Of a stretch of DNA of 64,000 nucleotides, positions 11,774-24,232 are shown one piece after another. The stretch comes from Collybiopsis luxurians FD-317 M1 (taxonomy: Eukaryota; Basidiomycota; Agaricomycetes; Agaricales; Omphalotaceae): contig KN834837.1 of the NCBI GenBank assembly GCA_000827265.1, positions 46,326 through 110,325 of the forward strand, read 5' to 3'. Position numbers and translations under genes: made by a program. How positions within the stretch are numbered: the first letter of the stretch is position 1; each line of letters starts with the position of its first letter. The notes beneath the pieces are model-generated. The model ran no database searches and was not told the origin of the DNA. It saw nothing but the letters and a program-made list of their open reading frames with translations.

Positions 11774-12460
11774 GACTTAGTTTGGTACATTCTTATTGCT
11801 TATCTCAACATGTAGGAAATGTCAGATTTGAACATTCTCAACCAGGTGTCTGTGCCAGTGTATTATAGCTTTAGGCTGTATATGCCATAACGGGAGCATG
11901 CTTTTAACCTGATACCATGCCTATTTGTCCTGATATCCATCAGAATCTCCAACTCTGGTAGGATATGGCTCCCAAAATCCTATCAAATCATGTGACCGCT
12001 ATCTCTGCTGAAGTATGAGTTTAAAGAATAATGGTGTGTGGAGTCGGGGATTGCTGCCAGGGGCAGCGCTAAAGATGTTGTTGATTGGAATGAAAATGCT
12101 GGGAATGTCTGTAACTCACAGCCAGAGCCTAACCAACATGAGCACTGGCAGAAACTCTTTGGTAAAAATACACACTTGGTTGATGAAAGCTATAAACTGT
12201 TCTCATCCTGCCTTGACTGGGAGGTATCACAATGGGCAGTTAGAGAGAAAATCACCCAAGGAGCATTTAACTGCCTCCTTAAAATCCCCCAGATGAGGCA
12301 GTAATAAATTCACATATCTCCTATGGTTTGGTAATGCTTCACCAGCTCAAAGACCAGCTAGGACTCTCATTCAGTGACTCCCGGTCTATGTTCAATTTTG
12401 TAGACCAGATCCCCAATCGATGTTGCCCCTGGTTCACAAAGTGCTTGTTGTTCAGGGATT

Positions 12461-12615
12461 GACCTAATGAATATTTCACTGTTTGTCACAGGAACCCAAT
12501 CGAGGCAATCTGGGGGCTTTGGGGGGATCCTGGAACTGACCTAATGTGTATTTCACTGTTTGTCACAGGAACACAGTCAAGGCAATCCAGGGGCTTTGGG
12601 GGGATCCTGCATTTG
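12461..12615 (+). repeat. Tandem duplication of a splice-acceptor segment inside the Plavaka gene
   Basis: The block ATTTCACTGTTTGTCACAGG, followed by AACnCAGTC-like sequence and GGGGCTTTGGGGGGATCCTG, occurs twice in a row with a period of about 76 bp. Each copy includes a TTTGTCACAG acceptor and the exon start after it. The second copy continues into the conserved FADLLVYKPEKFF region, so it keeps the original reading. Confidence 0.55.
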
Positions 12616-15118
12616 CCGATCTCTTAGTTTACAAACCAGAAAAATTTTTTCAGGACAGTGATTGCTCTCACGATGGTCAAATCTTCCACGAGATGTGGTC
12701 AGGTATTATGTGGAATGTCACTCAAGTACATGGATATTGATTGGTCCTTAAACTTTTTCTCATCCTCTGGTGTACTTAGGACCAGCTTCCAGCTGGTGCT
12801 ACCCTCGCTCCTGTCATAATTGCATCAGACAAGATGCAACTGACTTATTTCACTGGGGGGAAAGCAGCGTATCCTGTATACCTTACCATTGGAAACATAC
12901 TGAAAGTGTTTCAATGAAAGCCTAACTTGCGGGCTTGCATGCTCATTGCTTACCTTTTTGTTGACAAGATGGCTGGAAATGGACATTCAAAGCAAACATT
13001 AAAACTGCAAAATTATGAGCTTTTTCATTGTTCAATGGCAGAAGTTCTACCCCCTCTCAAGGAAGTGGGACACCCTACGAAAGGTGGTGTTAGAATGGTC
13101 AGGGGTAATGGTGAAACATGCCTGGTGTGGCCCATCCTCGGGGCCTATGTTGCAGATTATCCCAAGCAGTGCCTGGTCACTTGCACAAAGTATGGAATGT
13201 GCCCAAAGTGCCCCCAAAAAGCTAATGATCTTGGTAATACTATGCACAGCAAGGATTGCATTTTGAGCTGGACATTAGGAATAATCAAGAAAGCCCAATC
13301 TAATGGGAAGAGTCCAAGTGGTGTTCATTCTCTTGCTATGGAAGACAATGTTGCCAGTGGGAACTATACTCCATTTTGGACAGATTTCCCTTTATGTGAT
13401 ATCCACAACATCATCACTCCTGATGTACTGCATCAGCTGTACCAGGGTATTTTCAAACACTTAATATCTTGGGTACAGGCTGTTATGACCAAAGAAGAGT
13501 TTGATTCTCAAGTCCTCTCCCTTCCTCCAGTGTTTGGTGTCTGCCATTTTAAAAATGGTATATCTGGGCTCAGCCAGGTAAATGGTCCAGAAAGGAAAAG
13601 CCTTGCAAAAATCTTTCTGGTTTGTCTGGCTGGCAGGGTTGACCCAAAATGTATCATTGCCTGTTGCAGTATTCTGGATTTCATTCATCTGGCACAGTAT
13701 CCTTCTCATGACGGTACAACTTTGGGATATATGACAACCACGCTCCAGTCCTGGCATGATAACTGAGATTTCTTTCTCGCTTCTGGCATCTGGGTGGACT
13801 TCAATATTCCAAAATTCCAGTCTCTTTTACATTGCACTTTGTCTATTCAGTTGTGTGGAACAACTGACAGCTACAATACAGAGACATTCAAGTGTTTCCA
13901 CATTGATTTTTCCAAAGAGGGTTGGTGAGCAAGTAACAAGAGAGACCATTTTCCCCAGATGGTCACCTGGCTCTCTAGAAAGGAGAAGATTGAATCCTTC
14001 AATTTTTTTATGCAGTGGACATCTGACACTACCTTGGGCTCTGAACTAGAAGATGTGGCAGTTGAAGTGGATGACCCTGCAATAGTTGTCAACAAGAATG
14101 ATGATGATGAAGTGGTTGCTGCAAAAGGCATTGTATGCGAGGATGCTATGGATGTGGATGAAGGAGCGGACTTGTTCAAGAATGTCATCTGATTGGCCAA
14201 GTGTGCTCTGGAACCTAAGAAAAGCCTTGCTCAAATTGCTGTCATGCACAATGCACCGATGTTTGTCAATGTCCTGAAACTCTTTCTTAATGATCTTGAT
14301 CCCAATTGAAAGACCTGAAAGAAAGCATTAGAACTTCCTCTTCTCTTCCAGTCACTGGATGTCTGGCATCAAGATCACACCATCAAGTCTGTTTGACAAT
14401 GAGACAGTAACAGAAATGGTGAAGGTAATGCCTGTTTGGAAGGGCTCTACCATTGGCCAATTTGACACAGTAATAGTATTGGAAGACCAGATGGCAGAGT
14501 CAACAGGTGTTACAGGTAAACTCACACTACTACATAACCTTCTCTGTTTTGTGCTAACATGTGCTGCTCAGGTTGCAGGGTTGGTTGCATACAAGTCATT
14601 TTCTGCCTTCCAGAAAAAGTAGGAGGCAAACTGCTCACCCAGCCATTGCCACCAACATGGCCTAGGCAGCTGCTTGCTTACATTGAATGGTATTTGAATT
14701 CAAGGACAAGCCTGATTCTGCAACTATGATGTATAGTGTGCAGAAGATGGTAGACTCCAGGGGATTCCCTCGACAGTCGACTATTATACCAGTCACAAAC
14801 ATTTGACAATGTTGCATGCTTGCACCAGCGAGCCCATTAGAAGAGGGCCAGGGACTGTTTTCCATACTTGACAAGGCTACAAAGTTTGTTGTGAACAACT
14901 TCCAGAGTCAGTACACATTTAATACCATATATTAACCTTTTGTTGTAACGCCAGCTACCTCCTTTACCTACTTAGGCTTTATCCTATAACATTGATAAGA
15001 TTTGGATAAGATAGGATAAGATTTTCACACAATAGCAATAAGTTATTGCACATGACTTAGTACTACTTTCATCCCAAGAGACTGAACTGGATGGACCACT
15101 AGAAGTTCTTTTCACAGA

Positions 15119-17050
15119 TGCTGGCTTCTTTAGCTGCTGCAAGTGGATCACTGGACTCTCGATACCCAGCATTCAATATAGAAGGTGTGAATGTTCAATG
15201 AAACTCATTGACTCTGTGCTATTTACTGGATTTCCCCAAACATCAGCCTTTTTCTTTACCAGTTGTAGGCAACAGTTCTGTTTGCAGTGATGGTGACTTG
15301 ATTTCAAGACCATTCTAGGTATGTTCATAATCTATCTATCAGGAGTAACCAAATTGTCTGACCAGTTTTCTTGTTTAGTTGACCTTGTTGGATCATTGGT
15401 TTTGCAAGTGTGGAGGGACAAATGTGTCTTTGTGACTGATATTGATCAATAAATAGCAAAATGACTTTCAACTAGTGAAGGGTAAATTCTTCATCTATCT
15501 ACTAGTAATGGGTATGCCTGAACATCTTTGTTTCTTGCAGTGTCATTGGATTTCTCTAAGTGTCCATACTGAGAAGCTATCTTCTTCAGCTGCTGAAGTG
15601 AAGTACTGGACCTGATGTCTAGCATTGCTACTCACTGTGCCAGTCTCCAAGCACCTCATTATTCACCAAATTGAAGCCAATTATTTGCGCGCAACAGCTC
15701 AAACCAGCATCCTTTATGGTGGAGGCTGGCTTCTTTGGCTGGTTCAAGTCCACTGTACTGGAGGACTTTGAGTGACCCTGACTTATTGGTCTTTGGTTAG
15801 AGTAGCATTTCTGCAAGATTAGCAGCTAGCAATGAGAGTCCCATATGACTGTTGAGGAGTAAGCAACATTGGGGAAACACCTTGGAAATTGTCATAGGTA
15901 CATTAGTTGGTTTTACTCACATGATTACATATCTGACAAGCCTTGGGTAGATGCTATAAAAATTCTGGCTTGTTCATTCAACCATAACCTTTGGTGAGGC
16001 TTGGTTCAGGCCTAGGCACCCCAGGAGGACAATATGACATCGATCCTGGCAAAAGTAAGAACTCAAACTATCTACCCATAATCCATATTTCTGACTGCCC
16101 TTTTGTAGCTTGTATTCAACAGGAAGTATACAAATGCCGCTGTGCTTTGATCTTGAGAGGCTGGCTTTCTTAGCCAAGTTGAATCTTGGGTTATTGAGCT
16201 CGAAAGTGTTGAGGGGCAAGCAAGATGAATGGAAAGGGGGATTTGAGACTGCGCAAGGTGAATTTCACATTGATATCTGTAATCCCTGTAATTTATATCA
16301 CTGAGCAGCCTTATATAACTTGTATTTGCCAAGAAGTATATGAATGCCATTATACTTGATCTTAAGAAGCTGGCTTTTTCAGCCACTTTATCAAGTCAAA
16401 TTTCAGGTCATTGAATCTGAAAGTGTTGAGGAACAACTTTGTCATTGTAAGTGATACAGATGCAATGGGAAATGGCTTTGAGATTGTTGTAGGTACATTC
16501 TTCATTAATATACTAATGACAAATTTGTCTGAACATCTTTGCTTCTTGCTATCTCATCAGATTTCCTCAAACATTGATACAGAGCACCTGGCTTGTTCAG
16601 CTGCTTTGTACAGAGTGTTGGTCTTGATGTCTGGCATTGCTACACATTGCACAAGTGTTCAATAACCACATTGCTCAATTTAACAAAGCCCAATTTCTCT
16701 CTTGCATGCCAACACAATGAACTAATGCATTGGATGAATCTATGTATATTTTGATTGGCAAAAGGTTGGCTTCTCTAGCTGGTTCAAGCTAGCTGCTATG
16801 ACTGGACGAGGATCAATAGAGGCTGGCTTCTTTAGCTGGCTCTGGTTACTTCCTGCAAGTGGATGACAAGACTTTGGAACATCCTGACTCTTCTCATCAG
16901 GTCTGCGCAGCTGAGGAAGATGTGAGGTCATTGACCAGTGTAGGTAAGAAATTGAACCATCTACCCATAATTCATATATTTGACTATTCTTTGTAGCTTG
17001 TGTTCACTATACTTCAATACTGAGAGGCTTACTTTGATGCATATTACTTC
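15119..17050 (+). repeat. Second block of the exon/intron-like repeat array
   Basis: The same motifs return: GCTGGCTTCTTTAGCTG, GGCTTTTTCAGCCAC, the GTAAGAACTCAAACTATC to TTTGTAG intron-like segment, and TTTCTTGCAG acceptors. The part from about 16275 to 17010 is a close copy of about 5575-6300, including neighbouring unique words, so it is a direct duplicate of that portion. The Plavaka gene lies between the two blocks. This suggests it inserted into, or carries, the array. The block ends where the large LTR retrotransposon is inserted at 17104. Confidence 0.6.
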
Positions 17051-17103
17051 AAGTACTGAGCTCCAGTGTTCCATTCAATGTCTTTAGTCTTCAATGACAA
17101 CAT

Positions 17104-18906
17104 TAATAAGTATGATCTGAGCTAGTAATAGACTTGCAAAGAATCCACTTTTAACCCAATCAGATCAGACTGAAAGGTATAGTATGCAAGTAAGGAGGTT
17201 GTCAAAAGTTCCCTTGTGTATAATCAAATAGTGGAACACAGTCAAAGAGAACGAAAAGGGTTATGTAGACTACATTGGTCAACATCATTGAACACAATGA
17301 ATACAGAAGAAATGGAAGTGGGGGGGGGGTGTAAAGGTCAACAAGCTTGACTACCAGTCTTGCTCAGTCAGTGCCATTGAAGCAACTGAACACCACAAGC
17401 TTAGCCAGCTATACTGGAGTTCACTTGTCTTCAAGCTTATTAGGTGCATTCCTAAGGTCACTTGGAATAAGGAAGCTTATATGGCGCAATCCGCAGGTCA
17501 CTTTGGTCCCTTCGTTGAACAAGAACCACCAACAATGCTTATACAGTGCAATCCGCAGGTCACCTTGCAGGCTTTTTACACACTCTACTTCATTTCAAGT
17601 GGGCCTAGTGTATTCAGACTGTCTTCGCCAAAGCTTATACAAGTTACTGACTGTTCAACCTATGCCTTCATAGACTAGAACCTGGGCAGTATATGCTGGG
17701 GAGGTGAGGTCCATATGAGGTTCACCCTATATCCAGTCCCTCTCCTCAAGATATGTCAACAACTTTGCAGTCTAGTTTCTGGGAGTTTCAAATGGGAATT
17801 CCTATTCAACTGAGTCCAGTGGTCAATGTGAGCGATTATAGCTATTAATGGCTAAGACACTTTAACCCCATCAATAATCTTGCCACTCTAGCAAATTGAG
17901 ATAGGCTCATATCCAAAACTGAGATTCATGCTATCTACTATTACCCCTTTTATACTGTACAGTACCCTAGCATTCCTAAATATTATTAATACGCATACAT
18001 CCCGAAGTATTCCTATTTCTATGAATTTGTCTGAATAAACTTTGTAGAACCTTCTTTTGGTTTTGGCTAGGTACTATTTTTGGTTCATTGAAGTATCATT
18101 AAGCCAGAGGCTAAAGGTTCATTCTGCTTCTGCCTGTTCTGCAGTCCTCTGTTGGCCTATCAGGCTTCTGCAATTTCTTGTTGACTCAAGTCATGTCTGA
18201 TTTCTATCAGGAGCCCAGCAAGCCAAGCAATCATCTCCACCCTTTCAGCCAATAACAATATTCGTGGTTCCTGGCCAGTAGATTTCTTTACACCTGTACC
18301 ATGCTTCGACAACTATTAATAGTACCACCAAGACAGTCCAGACTTTTGGTCATTGAGTTTTTCCTCAACAATATCACCCATGTGTCGTGTTGTGGAATGA
18401 AGTCAGTGAAGCCACCTATGACTTCCACGTGATTGTTTGTCCTTATCCTATCAATGCCATAGAAGCAGACTGAGTTGACGAGGCCTTGTTAATCAAGACT
18501 TCATTGAACACATTCCCTTCATTGATATACTTTGTTACTCAGTCATCAATGTAGCATGAGCTTTTTGTTTTATCCCTTATGAATAGAAGTCCTTCGATGA
18601 CCTAGGCCATATCATGTTTGAGAGATTTTAATAAGCTCCATCGACTGTGATCTATCAGTTGCTGACACTTCCTCACAAGCCACTCAGGACTTATAGTATA
18701 GGTGCATCACAAGGTACCTTAAACATGTACAACATGTACTGTTGTTCTGTTGTTCAGCGACCTGTATTGGTACAATAGGTCTCTCCAGATTTGACTGACA
18801 GCTTTGGGCTCACTACAGTCCTCAATATACCACATAATTGAACATATGAAACACAGGATCAAGTGTTTTGTTTAGATTTGAACTGTAGCTGGAAATTGGC
18901 TTATCA
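17104..18906 (-). repeat. 3' LTR of the large retrotransposon (1803 bp)
   Basis: In plus coordinates it begins TAATAAGT and ends GCTTATCA. In element orientation it therefore starts TGATAAG and ends near CTTATTA, an imperfect inverted pair. It is nearly collinear with 35771-38488 minus that copy's MITE, and with the solo LTR at 40913-42592. A polypurine tract in element orientation abuts it at 18907. Confidence 0.85.
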
Positions 18907-18918
18907 TCTCCCCCAAAC
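18907..18918 (-). other. Polypurine tract of the large retrotransposon
   Basis: The plus strand reads TCTCCCCCAAAC, so the element strand reads GTTTGGGGGAGA, directly before the LTR start. This identifies the left LTR as the 3' LTR. The stretch from here to 19790 shows only short open frames and no recognised gene. Confidence 0.7.
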
Positions 18919-19790
18919 TAAAGATTCAACTGTCCTCAGTTGAGGCAGTTTGTTGACTAACACCTCTTCTTGGAGGTATCTCTAGTTTCAGCAAAGGACA
19001 GTTTGACTACATGCTATTCTTGACTCCTTCATGGAAGCATTATCATGAAGCTTTAACTTCTCAGCTTTTCTCAAGGATGTATTCTCTTGATGGATCAGTC
19101 ATTGATTTGCATCTACATCACTCCAAGGTCCCAATCAGTTTCTGACTTTGCTTTGCCAACATTATGTTGAGATCAAACTCAGTTCAGCTATGCATTCTCC
19201 ATTGTTACCATGTCAAATTAGTATTCTCACATCACTTCTGGGGAGCCAGTGCTTATTTTCCCAATTGGGAAGGCTAATCTCCACCATACAATCCAGAATC
19301 ATTCCTCATGCTGTTTCTATCAGTGAAAGAAGCCCAGCCCTGCTTCAGCTTTTGTCAGGAATGCAGATCCACCAAAATTGGATGTATTTTACAACAGTTC
19401 TATCACATTCTGCACAGTTCTTTCTCACCCAAAAGGGTAATTTTCATACCTGCAGGCACTTTGAGTCACTCCTTGTCAGATTTTGGAAACTCAACATTGC
19501 TCTCTTTAGGTAGATTGCTTCATCAAGTTGGTGAGTTGGCACACCAGCTCATCACCTCCTGTTCCTGGTGGGCGCTACACCCTTGCTTCTTGTCACCAGC
19601 AGATACACCTCAAGCTTCTTTCTGCAGGGTCCTGCCACTACTCATCCAATGAGAAAAATAGGGCAGGGAACTCTCAAAATATTCAAATAAAATTTTTCAG
19701 GCCAATTTTTGTGATGGAGAACATATTTAAGTCCTCGGGGAACTTTGAATTTTTCCAAGTTCCCCTCCAACCACTCCTCCTTTCTCACTC

Positions 19791-22365
19791 ATGGCTAAAT
19801 CTGACAAGACTGCCTCAGCCTCAGCCGCTGCCCATTTCTCACCTGCTTCATTGAAGGTCCCTTCTTCATTGACAAAGAAGGAGAAGAAGGCCAAATGCAT
19901 CAAGTCCAAAACTTCTTCCACTGTGTTACTGCTGAAGGGTCTTTCGCTGACCTCAGTAACTGGAATGGTGGTTGCCGGTACTCCCAACAGCTCAACTCTG
20001 GAGGGGTCTGCTGCCTGTTCTTCAAAAACTGTGTCTGCCAGCCATGTTTCTGCCCTTGCTGAGGCACAGGAACAACAACTTTCTTATATGTCATTTCTCT
20101 GGTACCACCAATGCAGGCTCTCTGAGTTACTGATGGCTGTCCCTTCAGTTCCTCTTGACACCCAGGCTTATTTATGGAATCATCTTGAACCTCTCCAATG
20201 CCTCTTTGGATATATGCAGTGGAGAGCCCAGGGCACTGATGCTCCTGGAATTAGACCATTGCCGAAGGACGGGATGACTGTATTTTCTCAATCTATGGTA
20301 GAATTGGTATGTCTTCCTCTTTCTTCATTGAGTTCTTTTTCTAACTTGTTTTCAGATCAATCTCCAAACCATTTTCCTGGACAAGGCTATTCCCTCATTT
20401 GTTGCCACTTGTTGGCTTCAATTCCAACATGCTGCCAGAATCTGTCTTGATGCCAATGCCCTTAAGGCTATGACTGCAGCTTGGTTCATAGATCTGAACC
20501 TATTATATCAAGCCACAGAGTATGATCATAAGGTACATATTTGCCCCTATTTTTATTTCTTCATTTTCACATCTTACTATCTAGACACTTCCATCTATTC
20601 ACACCCCACTGGAGATTCCTTCCTTTCTGAAGGGAGTTGTCCCTGAAAACCATATTTATGATTACACTGACTCCTTCTGTTGCTTTCCAAACCTGCCGGT
20701 CCCAGCAGAGTTTAGTATCAAGTCTCCTTTGCTGTCACCTTCTCCTCCCAAAGCACCAACTCCACCTTCACCACCTCCCAAGGCTGATTCTCACAAGAAG
20801 GTCCTTGCTGAGGAGAAGAAGGGGAAGATGAAGGGTAAGGATAGGTCCCCAAAGAATTGCGGGTTTCTGACCCTGAAGAGTCCATCATCAAGGCCCCTTC
20901 AAAGGTTCATTCTATTCTATTTTCTCAATTATTTTGTTATCAATTCTCTTTCCATAGCCAAAGGATAAGAAAGGAGGGGTGTTGAAGAAAGCTGCTCGTG
21001 TCCTGGCTGACAAGCATGAGGTTTAATTGGTAAGTACCTTTGCCCATATCTTGACAACTTCCCCTTCTGACTTGTTGTAAGTCTGTTGTCCCTGGCATAG
21101 GTTCTCTCAATGATCATGCTGGAAAGAAATTCCACATGTCTATGGATCATGTTCATCAAGGTTTTGCTCCCCCAGTTCAGGTATGATATACTCTTTCAAT
21201 TGTGACTTTGCTGACCTTTTCCTTGAACAGTTACTCTCAATTCAGTGTTTTTGCTGCAATGCTGACAATACTGCCTGCAAAGGTAGCCACCCTGGTGGAT
21301 CCAAGAAGTGCAATTGCTGTCAAATGAGCTGTCAAACTTGTTTGTTCACTGCCACCCCCAATCTTTTGACCAAGATTAGTGATGCTGCTTCTGTTCTGAG
21401 CAGCCAGAGCGAGTCTAGTAAGTACTATATTATTTCATTGATATTCATTCTTATGGATTTCCTTTAGGTATCACTATGGCCATTGCACATGTCATTAGCA
21501 GCACCCACCAGCTCTACCAGCAGGCGGTGACAATTCATCAGCAAATGCTGGACTACAACAATGCCCTTCAAATTCACAAATGGACTTTGGATCAAGTGCG
21601 AACAACCTGCAGTGATCTGGCCAAAATTTACAAGTATCTCAAAGACAGCAACCCCAACAACTTCTCTGGAAGCGACAAGGAGATCACTGAGATCGCCGAG
21701 CTTTTTGGGTGGACCAGCATTTTTGAGTTTGACAAATCCTCCAAGTCTGCCTCTCAAAAGGTCACTTTCACTCCTTCCAACCCTGCCTCTCATCCATTGG
21801 AGTATATGAGTAAGTGGTCTTTTCTCCTCTTCACTTCTTCTCCATTAATCTTTTCATTGTAGCACCTGAGAAGCTCAAGTTCAGCAATGGGACATTTGTT
21901 ACTGACCCATCTGCTCTCATTGATGATGAAGCTTCTGAGGATGATGGTGAAGAGGATGATGAAATGGAAGTCACTGAGGGCTTCATAGTCAACAAAGAGG
22001 AAAGTGTCAAGGAGGATTCCAGATCTGACAGTGGTGATGAGGCACCCAAGCCAGCCACACCTCAACCCCAAGATGACTCCAACAATGAAGATGACAACAA
22101 CATTCCTGACACCAAGGCTCCAGTTGCTGACCCTGATGTTGAAATGGATGACTCAAGTGATGAGGATGATGAGGACCAGGTCAACATCCCTCCTCCTCAA
22201 GTTCCAACTCCTCAGCTGAAATCATCAATTCACCGCAAGAGGAAGAACTTTACTAGTCCTGCCTTCATCAAGGAATCAGATGTCAAAGGCCATGAGACTC
22301 CTACCCAAGCTTCTGTTAAGAAGTTCAAGTCATCTGCTTGTGCACCTTCCTCTGGTTCTCACTGA
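19791..22365 (+). CDS. Antisense cargo gene A: proline-rich, cysteine-rich and acidic multi-domain protein
   Basis: The gene starts with ATG at 19791. The first exon runs to 20306 and the second from 20356 to 20532, both ended by good GT-AG introns. A proline-rich, lysine-rich exon starts at 20585. Further on, an exon at about 21231-21420 encodes a cysteine cluster (CFCCNADNTAC ... CNCCQMSCQTCLF). It is followed by a helical segment (21470-21810, containing SNPNNFSGSDKEITEIAEL) and a long acidic C-terminal exon (21863-22365) that ends in basic patches. The junctions between 20830 and 21230 are not resolved. The order of cysteine cluster, helix and acidic tail suggests a DNA- or RNA-associated protein, but no named family is recognised. 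The gene runs opposite to the retrotransposon it lies in. Confidence 0.55.
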
Positions 22366-22899
22366 GGAAAACTCTAGTAAGTTTTACTTTCTTCCTCCAT
22401 CTTCTCTTCACTGACATCCAACAGGGGTTCTCATTTGTTGGCTGTCCTCAGATTTTGTGATCGCTCATTGTTTCTTTTTATACTTTTGCTTTATTGTACA
22501 ATTTTGTGCCCCCTTTCAATGGGGATACCTATTTCTTTACTATACTTTTAGCTTTGGATTAGCATCATAGTATAGAACTCTCACTGAACCTTTTCAAAGG
22601 TTCTAAAAAAATCTCAGTACCTAGTGTACTTTCTTGGACTTCATACTTGTGTACTTTTATTCAGCAGTATTGTACACAATATAATGTTTTGTCTAATCTC
22701 AGGGTTAAGAATATCTTAAGTTTGAAAAAAACTCTTTGTTGAGTCAGCGACTTCAGATTGCTTAGCATGTAATTGTTCCTGATTTCTTCAGGAAGTGTTG
22801 AGATCAATCTGATAGTGCAGATCCCTACATAATAGAAGCCTTGAACTTCCTGTTTGGCATTTCACCTTTTCTTTATGTACATCCTGGTTTTTCAGAGGA

Positions 22900-22906
22900 T
22901 ATAAAA
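22900..22906 (+). promoter_or_regulatory. TATA box before cargo gene B
   Basis: GATATAAAAACCC lies about 140 bp before the ATG of the second cysteine-rich gene. The 22366-23039 interval has no other recognisable gene. Confidence 0.45.
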
Positions 22907-23039
22907 ACCCTTTCAACCTTGATGCCTTTTCTCAGGTTCACACCCTTCTCTCATATAGCTTTCAGACCTCTCTGTAAGCTTGTCTTTAGTTTTCTTTGAC
23001 AACATTTCTAATCCTTTCCTTCCAAGTCGAACTTAACAG

Positions 23040-23599
23040 ATGAACACTTTCAGCATCAGTTGCAACCAGTGTATCATCCACTGCAAGGACTGCAACGGCA
23101 ACTTCCCAGGAGCTTCATTGAAATGTTATTCTTGTGAACTCGACGGCCAGCATTGTTCTTTCACCATTCTGACATGTCCTCCAGGTTTTAAAGTTCCTTC
23201 TCAAAACATTGATAAGCATGATGGTAAGTCTCTCTTATTGACTTCCAGTCTTTGCTGACTTTGTTTCTCTTTACAGCCAAGGTACTTGCTCAGATCAGCA
23301 AGCTTGCTGCTGCTGCGGCAAGTCTCCAAAGGCAAGCCATTAACCTAGAAGCTACTTGGCAGGATTACACCGAGGACATTTGCTGACATGGTCATTATCT
23401 GCAACAGGTCAAGTCCTCATTTGCCAACAAAGAGTATATCCTTAAGCTCATGAAGGATCACAACCCTCACTTCACTGGTAGTAAGGAACAGATTAATGTG
23501 TTGACCATAATTTTGGACTGGGAGGACTCCAAAGAGCCTGAATCCAATGTCAATGCTTCCTCTATCAATTCTAATGCTGGTTCTGCCAAACACTCCTAA
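23040..23599 (+). pseudogene. Antisense cargo gene B: short paralogue of the cysteine-rich/helical part of gene A
   Basis: The first exon (23040-23223) encodes a cysteine cluster with CNQCIIHCKDC, then KCYSCELDGQHCSF. A GT-AG intron follows, and the second exon begins at about 23277. This exon is helical (QISKLAAAAASLQRQ) and contains HNPHFTGSKEQINVLTIILDW, which matches SNPNNFSGSDKEITEIAEL of gene A in position and pattern. One in-frame TGA falls at 23383 between TEDIC and HGHY, as expected from a CGA to TGA change. It lacks the N-terminal and long acidic parts of gene A. It has its own TATA box upstream. Confidence 0.5.
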
Positions 23600-23872
23600 A
23601 TACTCCAATTGTCTTTTTGTAAAGTATTAGTTATGTAGTTTGAACCACTGAAAATTCATCATTCCAGCTTTTGCCAAATACTTTCATTTTTATCTTTCAG
23701 TGTTAAGTCAACAAAATTACCTGTGTACTGTCAGCCAGTTATTGATAATCAATTGTGAATTCAATCTGACTGATAGACTGATGGTACAAGTTCACTGTAG
23801 TTTTAGTGCCTCAGGTGCTTATAATCCACCCTCAAAATTGATGTCTTTCTTTTGGTTTCTAAGGCCTGGTAG

Positions 23873-23956
23873 TCTAATGGTTAAGATGCTTCAGACAGCT
23901 CTCTAACTTGTATAGAACTCTTTAAAGAGACCTGGGTTCAAATCTCAGCTAGGCCA
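23873..23956 (+). repeat. tRNA-like sequence, probably a tRNA-derived SINE or a tRNA relic
   Basis: GGCCTGG at the start pairs with CTAGGCC at the end as a 7-bp acceptor stem. A box-A-like TAGTCTAATGG and a box-B-like GGTTCAAATCT are at the expected places. A 5-bp T stem (CTGGG/CTCAG) can form. The D loop is too long and the anticodon region cannot be folded into a normal 7-nt loop without assuming an intron, so a working tRNA is doubtful. Confidence 0.4.
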
Positions 23957-24189
23957 CTACTATGGTCCCTGATATTTTTGCAGGATTTTTCTGAAATTTC
24001 TTGTGCATATATGCACATTTGATTTGTCATTTTCATGGCTGCTAACTTTCTATGGGATATAATTGACCCTTGAGGGAGCCTCAAAAATCATTAGAAGTTT
24101 CATGATCCACTTATTTCAAAATTTTCTTTTTGATCCACTATTCTGTTTGCTGATATTCTGCTTTGCTGACTCATAGTTTTGCCTGCTTC

Positions 24190-24232
24190 TCTCTCCCCCA
24201 AACTAAAAATAACAACTGTCCTCAGTTGTTGT
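24190..24232 (-). repeat. Second copy of the polypurine-tract region inside the element
   Basis: CTCTCCCCCAAACTAAA and the following ACTGTCCTCAGTTG repeat the sequence that abuts the 3' LTR at 18905-18945. Here no LTR is attached. It separates cargo gene C from genes A and B. Confidence 0.6.

Larger units (their letters stand above)
8448..14800 (+). pseudogene. Plavaka-type transposase gene, decayed and interrupted by an assembly gap
   Basis: The N-terminal exon (8448-8640) encodes a C2H2-like finger (CNFPC...C...H...C), as is usual for Plavaka transposases, followed by an acidic stretch (8640-8960). After a kinase-like insertion and the gap, the family pattern resumes. LDWEVSQWAV lies at about 12210, PEKFFQDSDC at about 12640, and GATLAPVI with YPVYLTIGNI at 12795-12900. 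The longest exon (12927-13766) contains a CPKCP pair and the strongly conserved ITPDVLHQLYQGIFKH. The C-terminal block is at 14440-14720 (FDTVIVLEDQ, then after an intron CRVGCIQVIFCLPEKV). Several frame changes and stops show it is dead. It would have cut and joined DNA ends during transposition. Confidence 0.7.
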
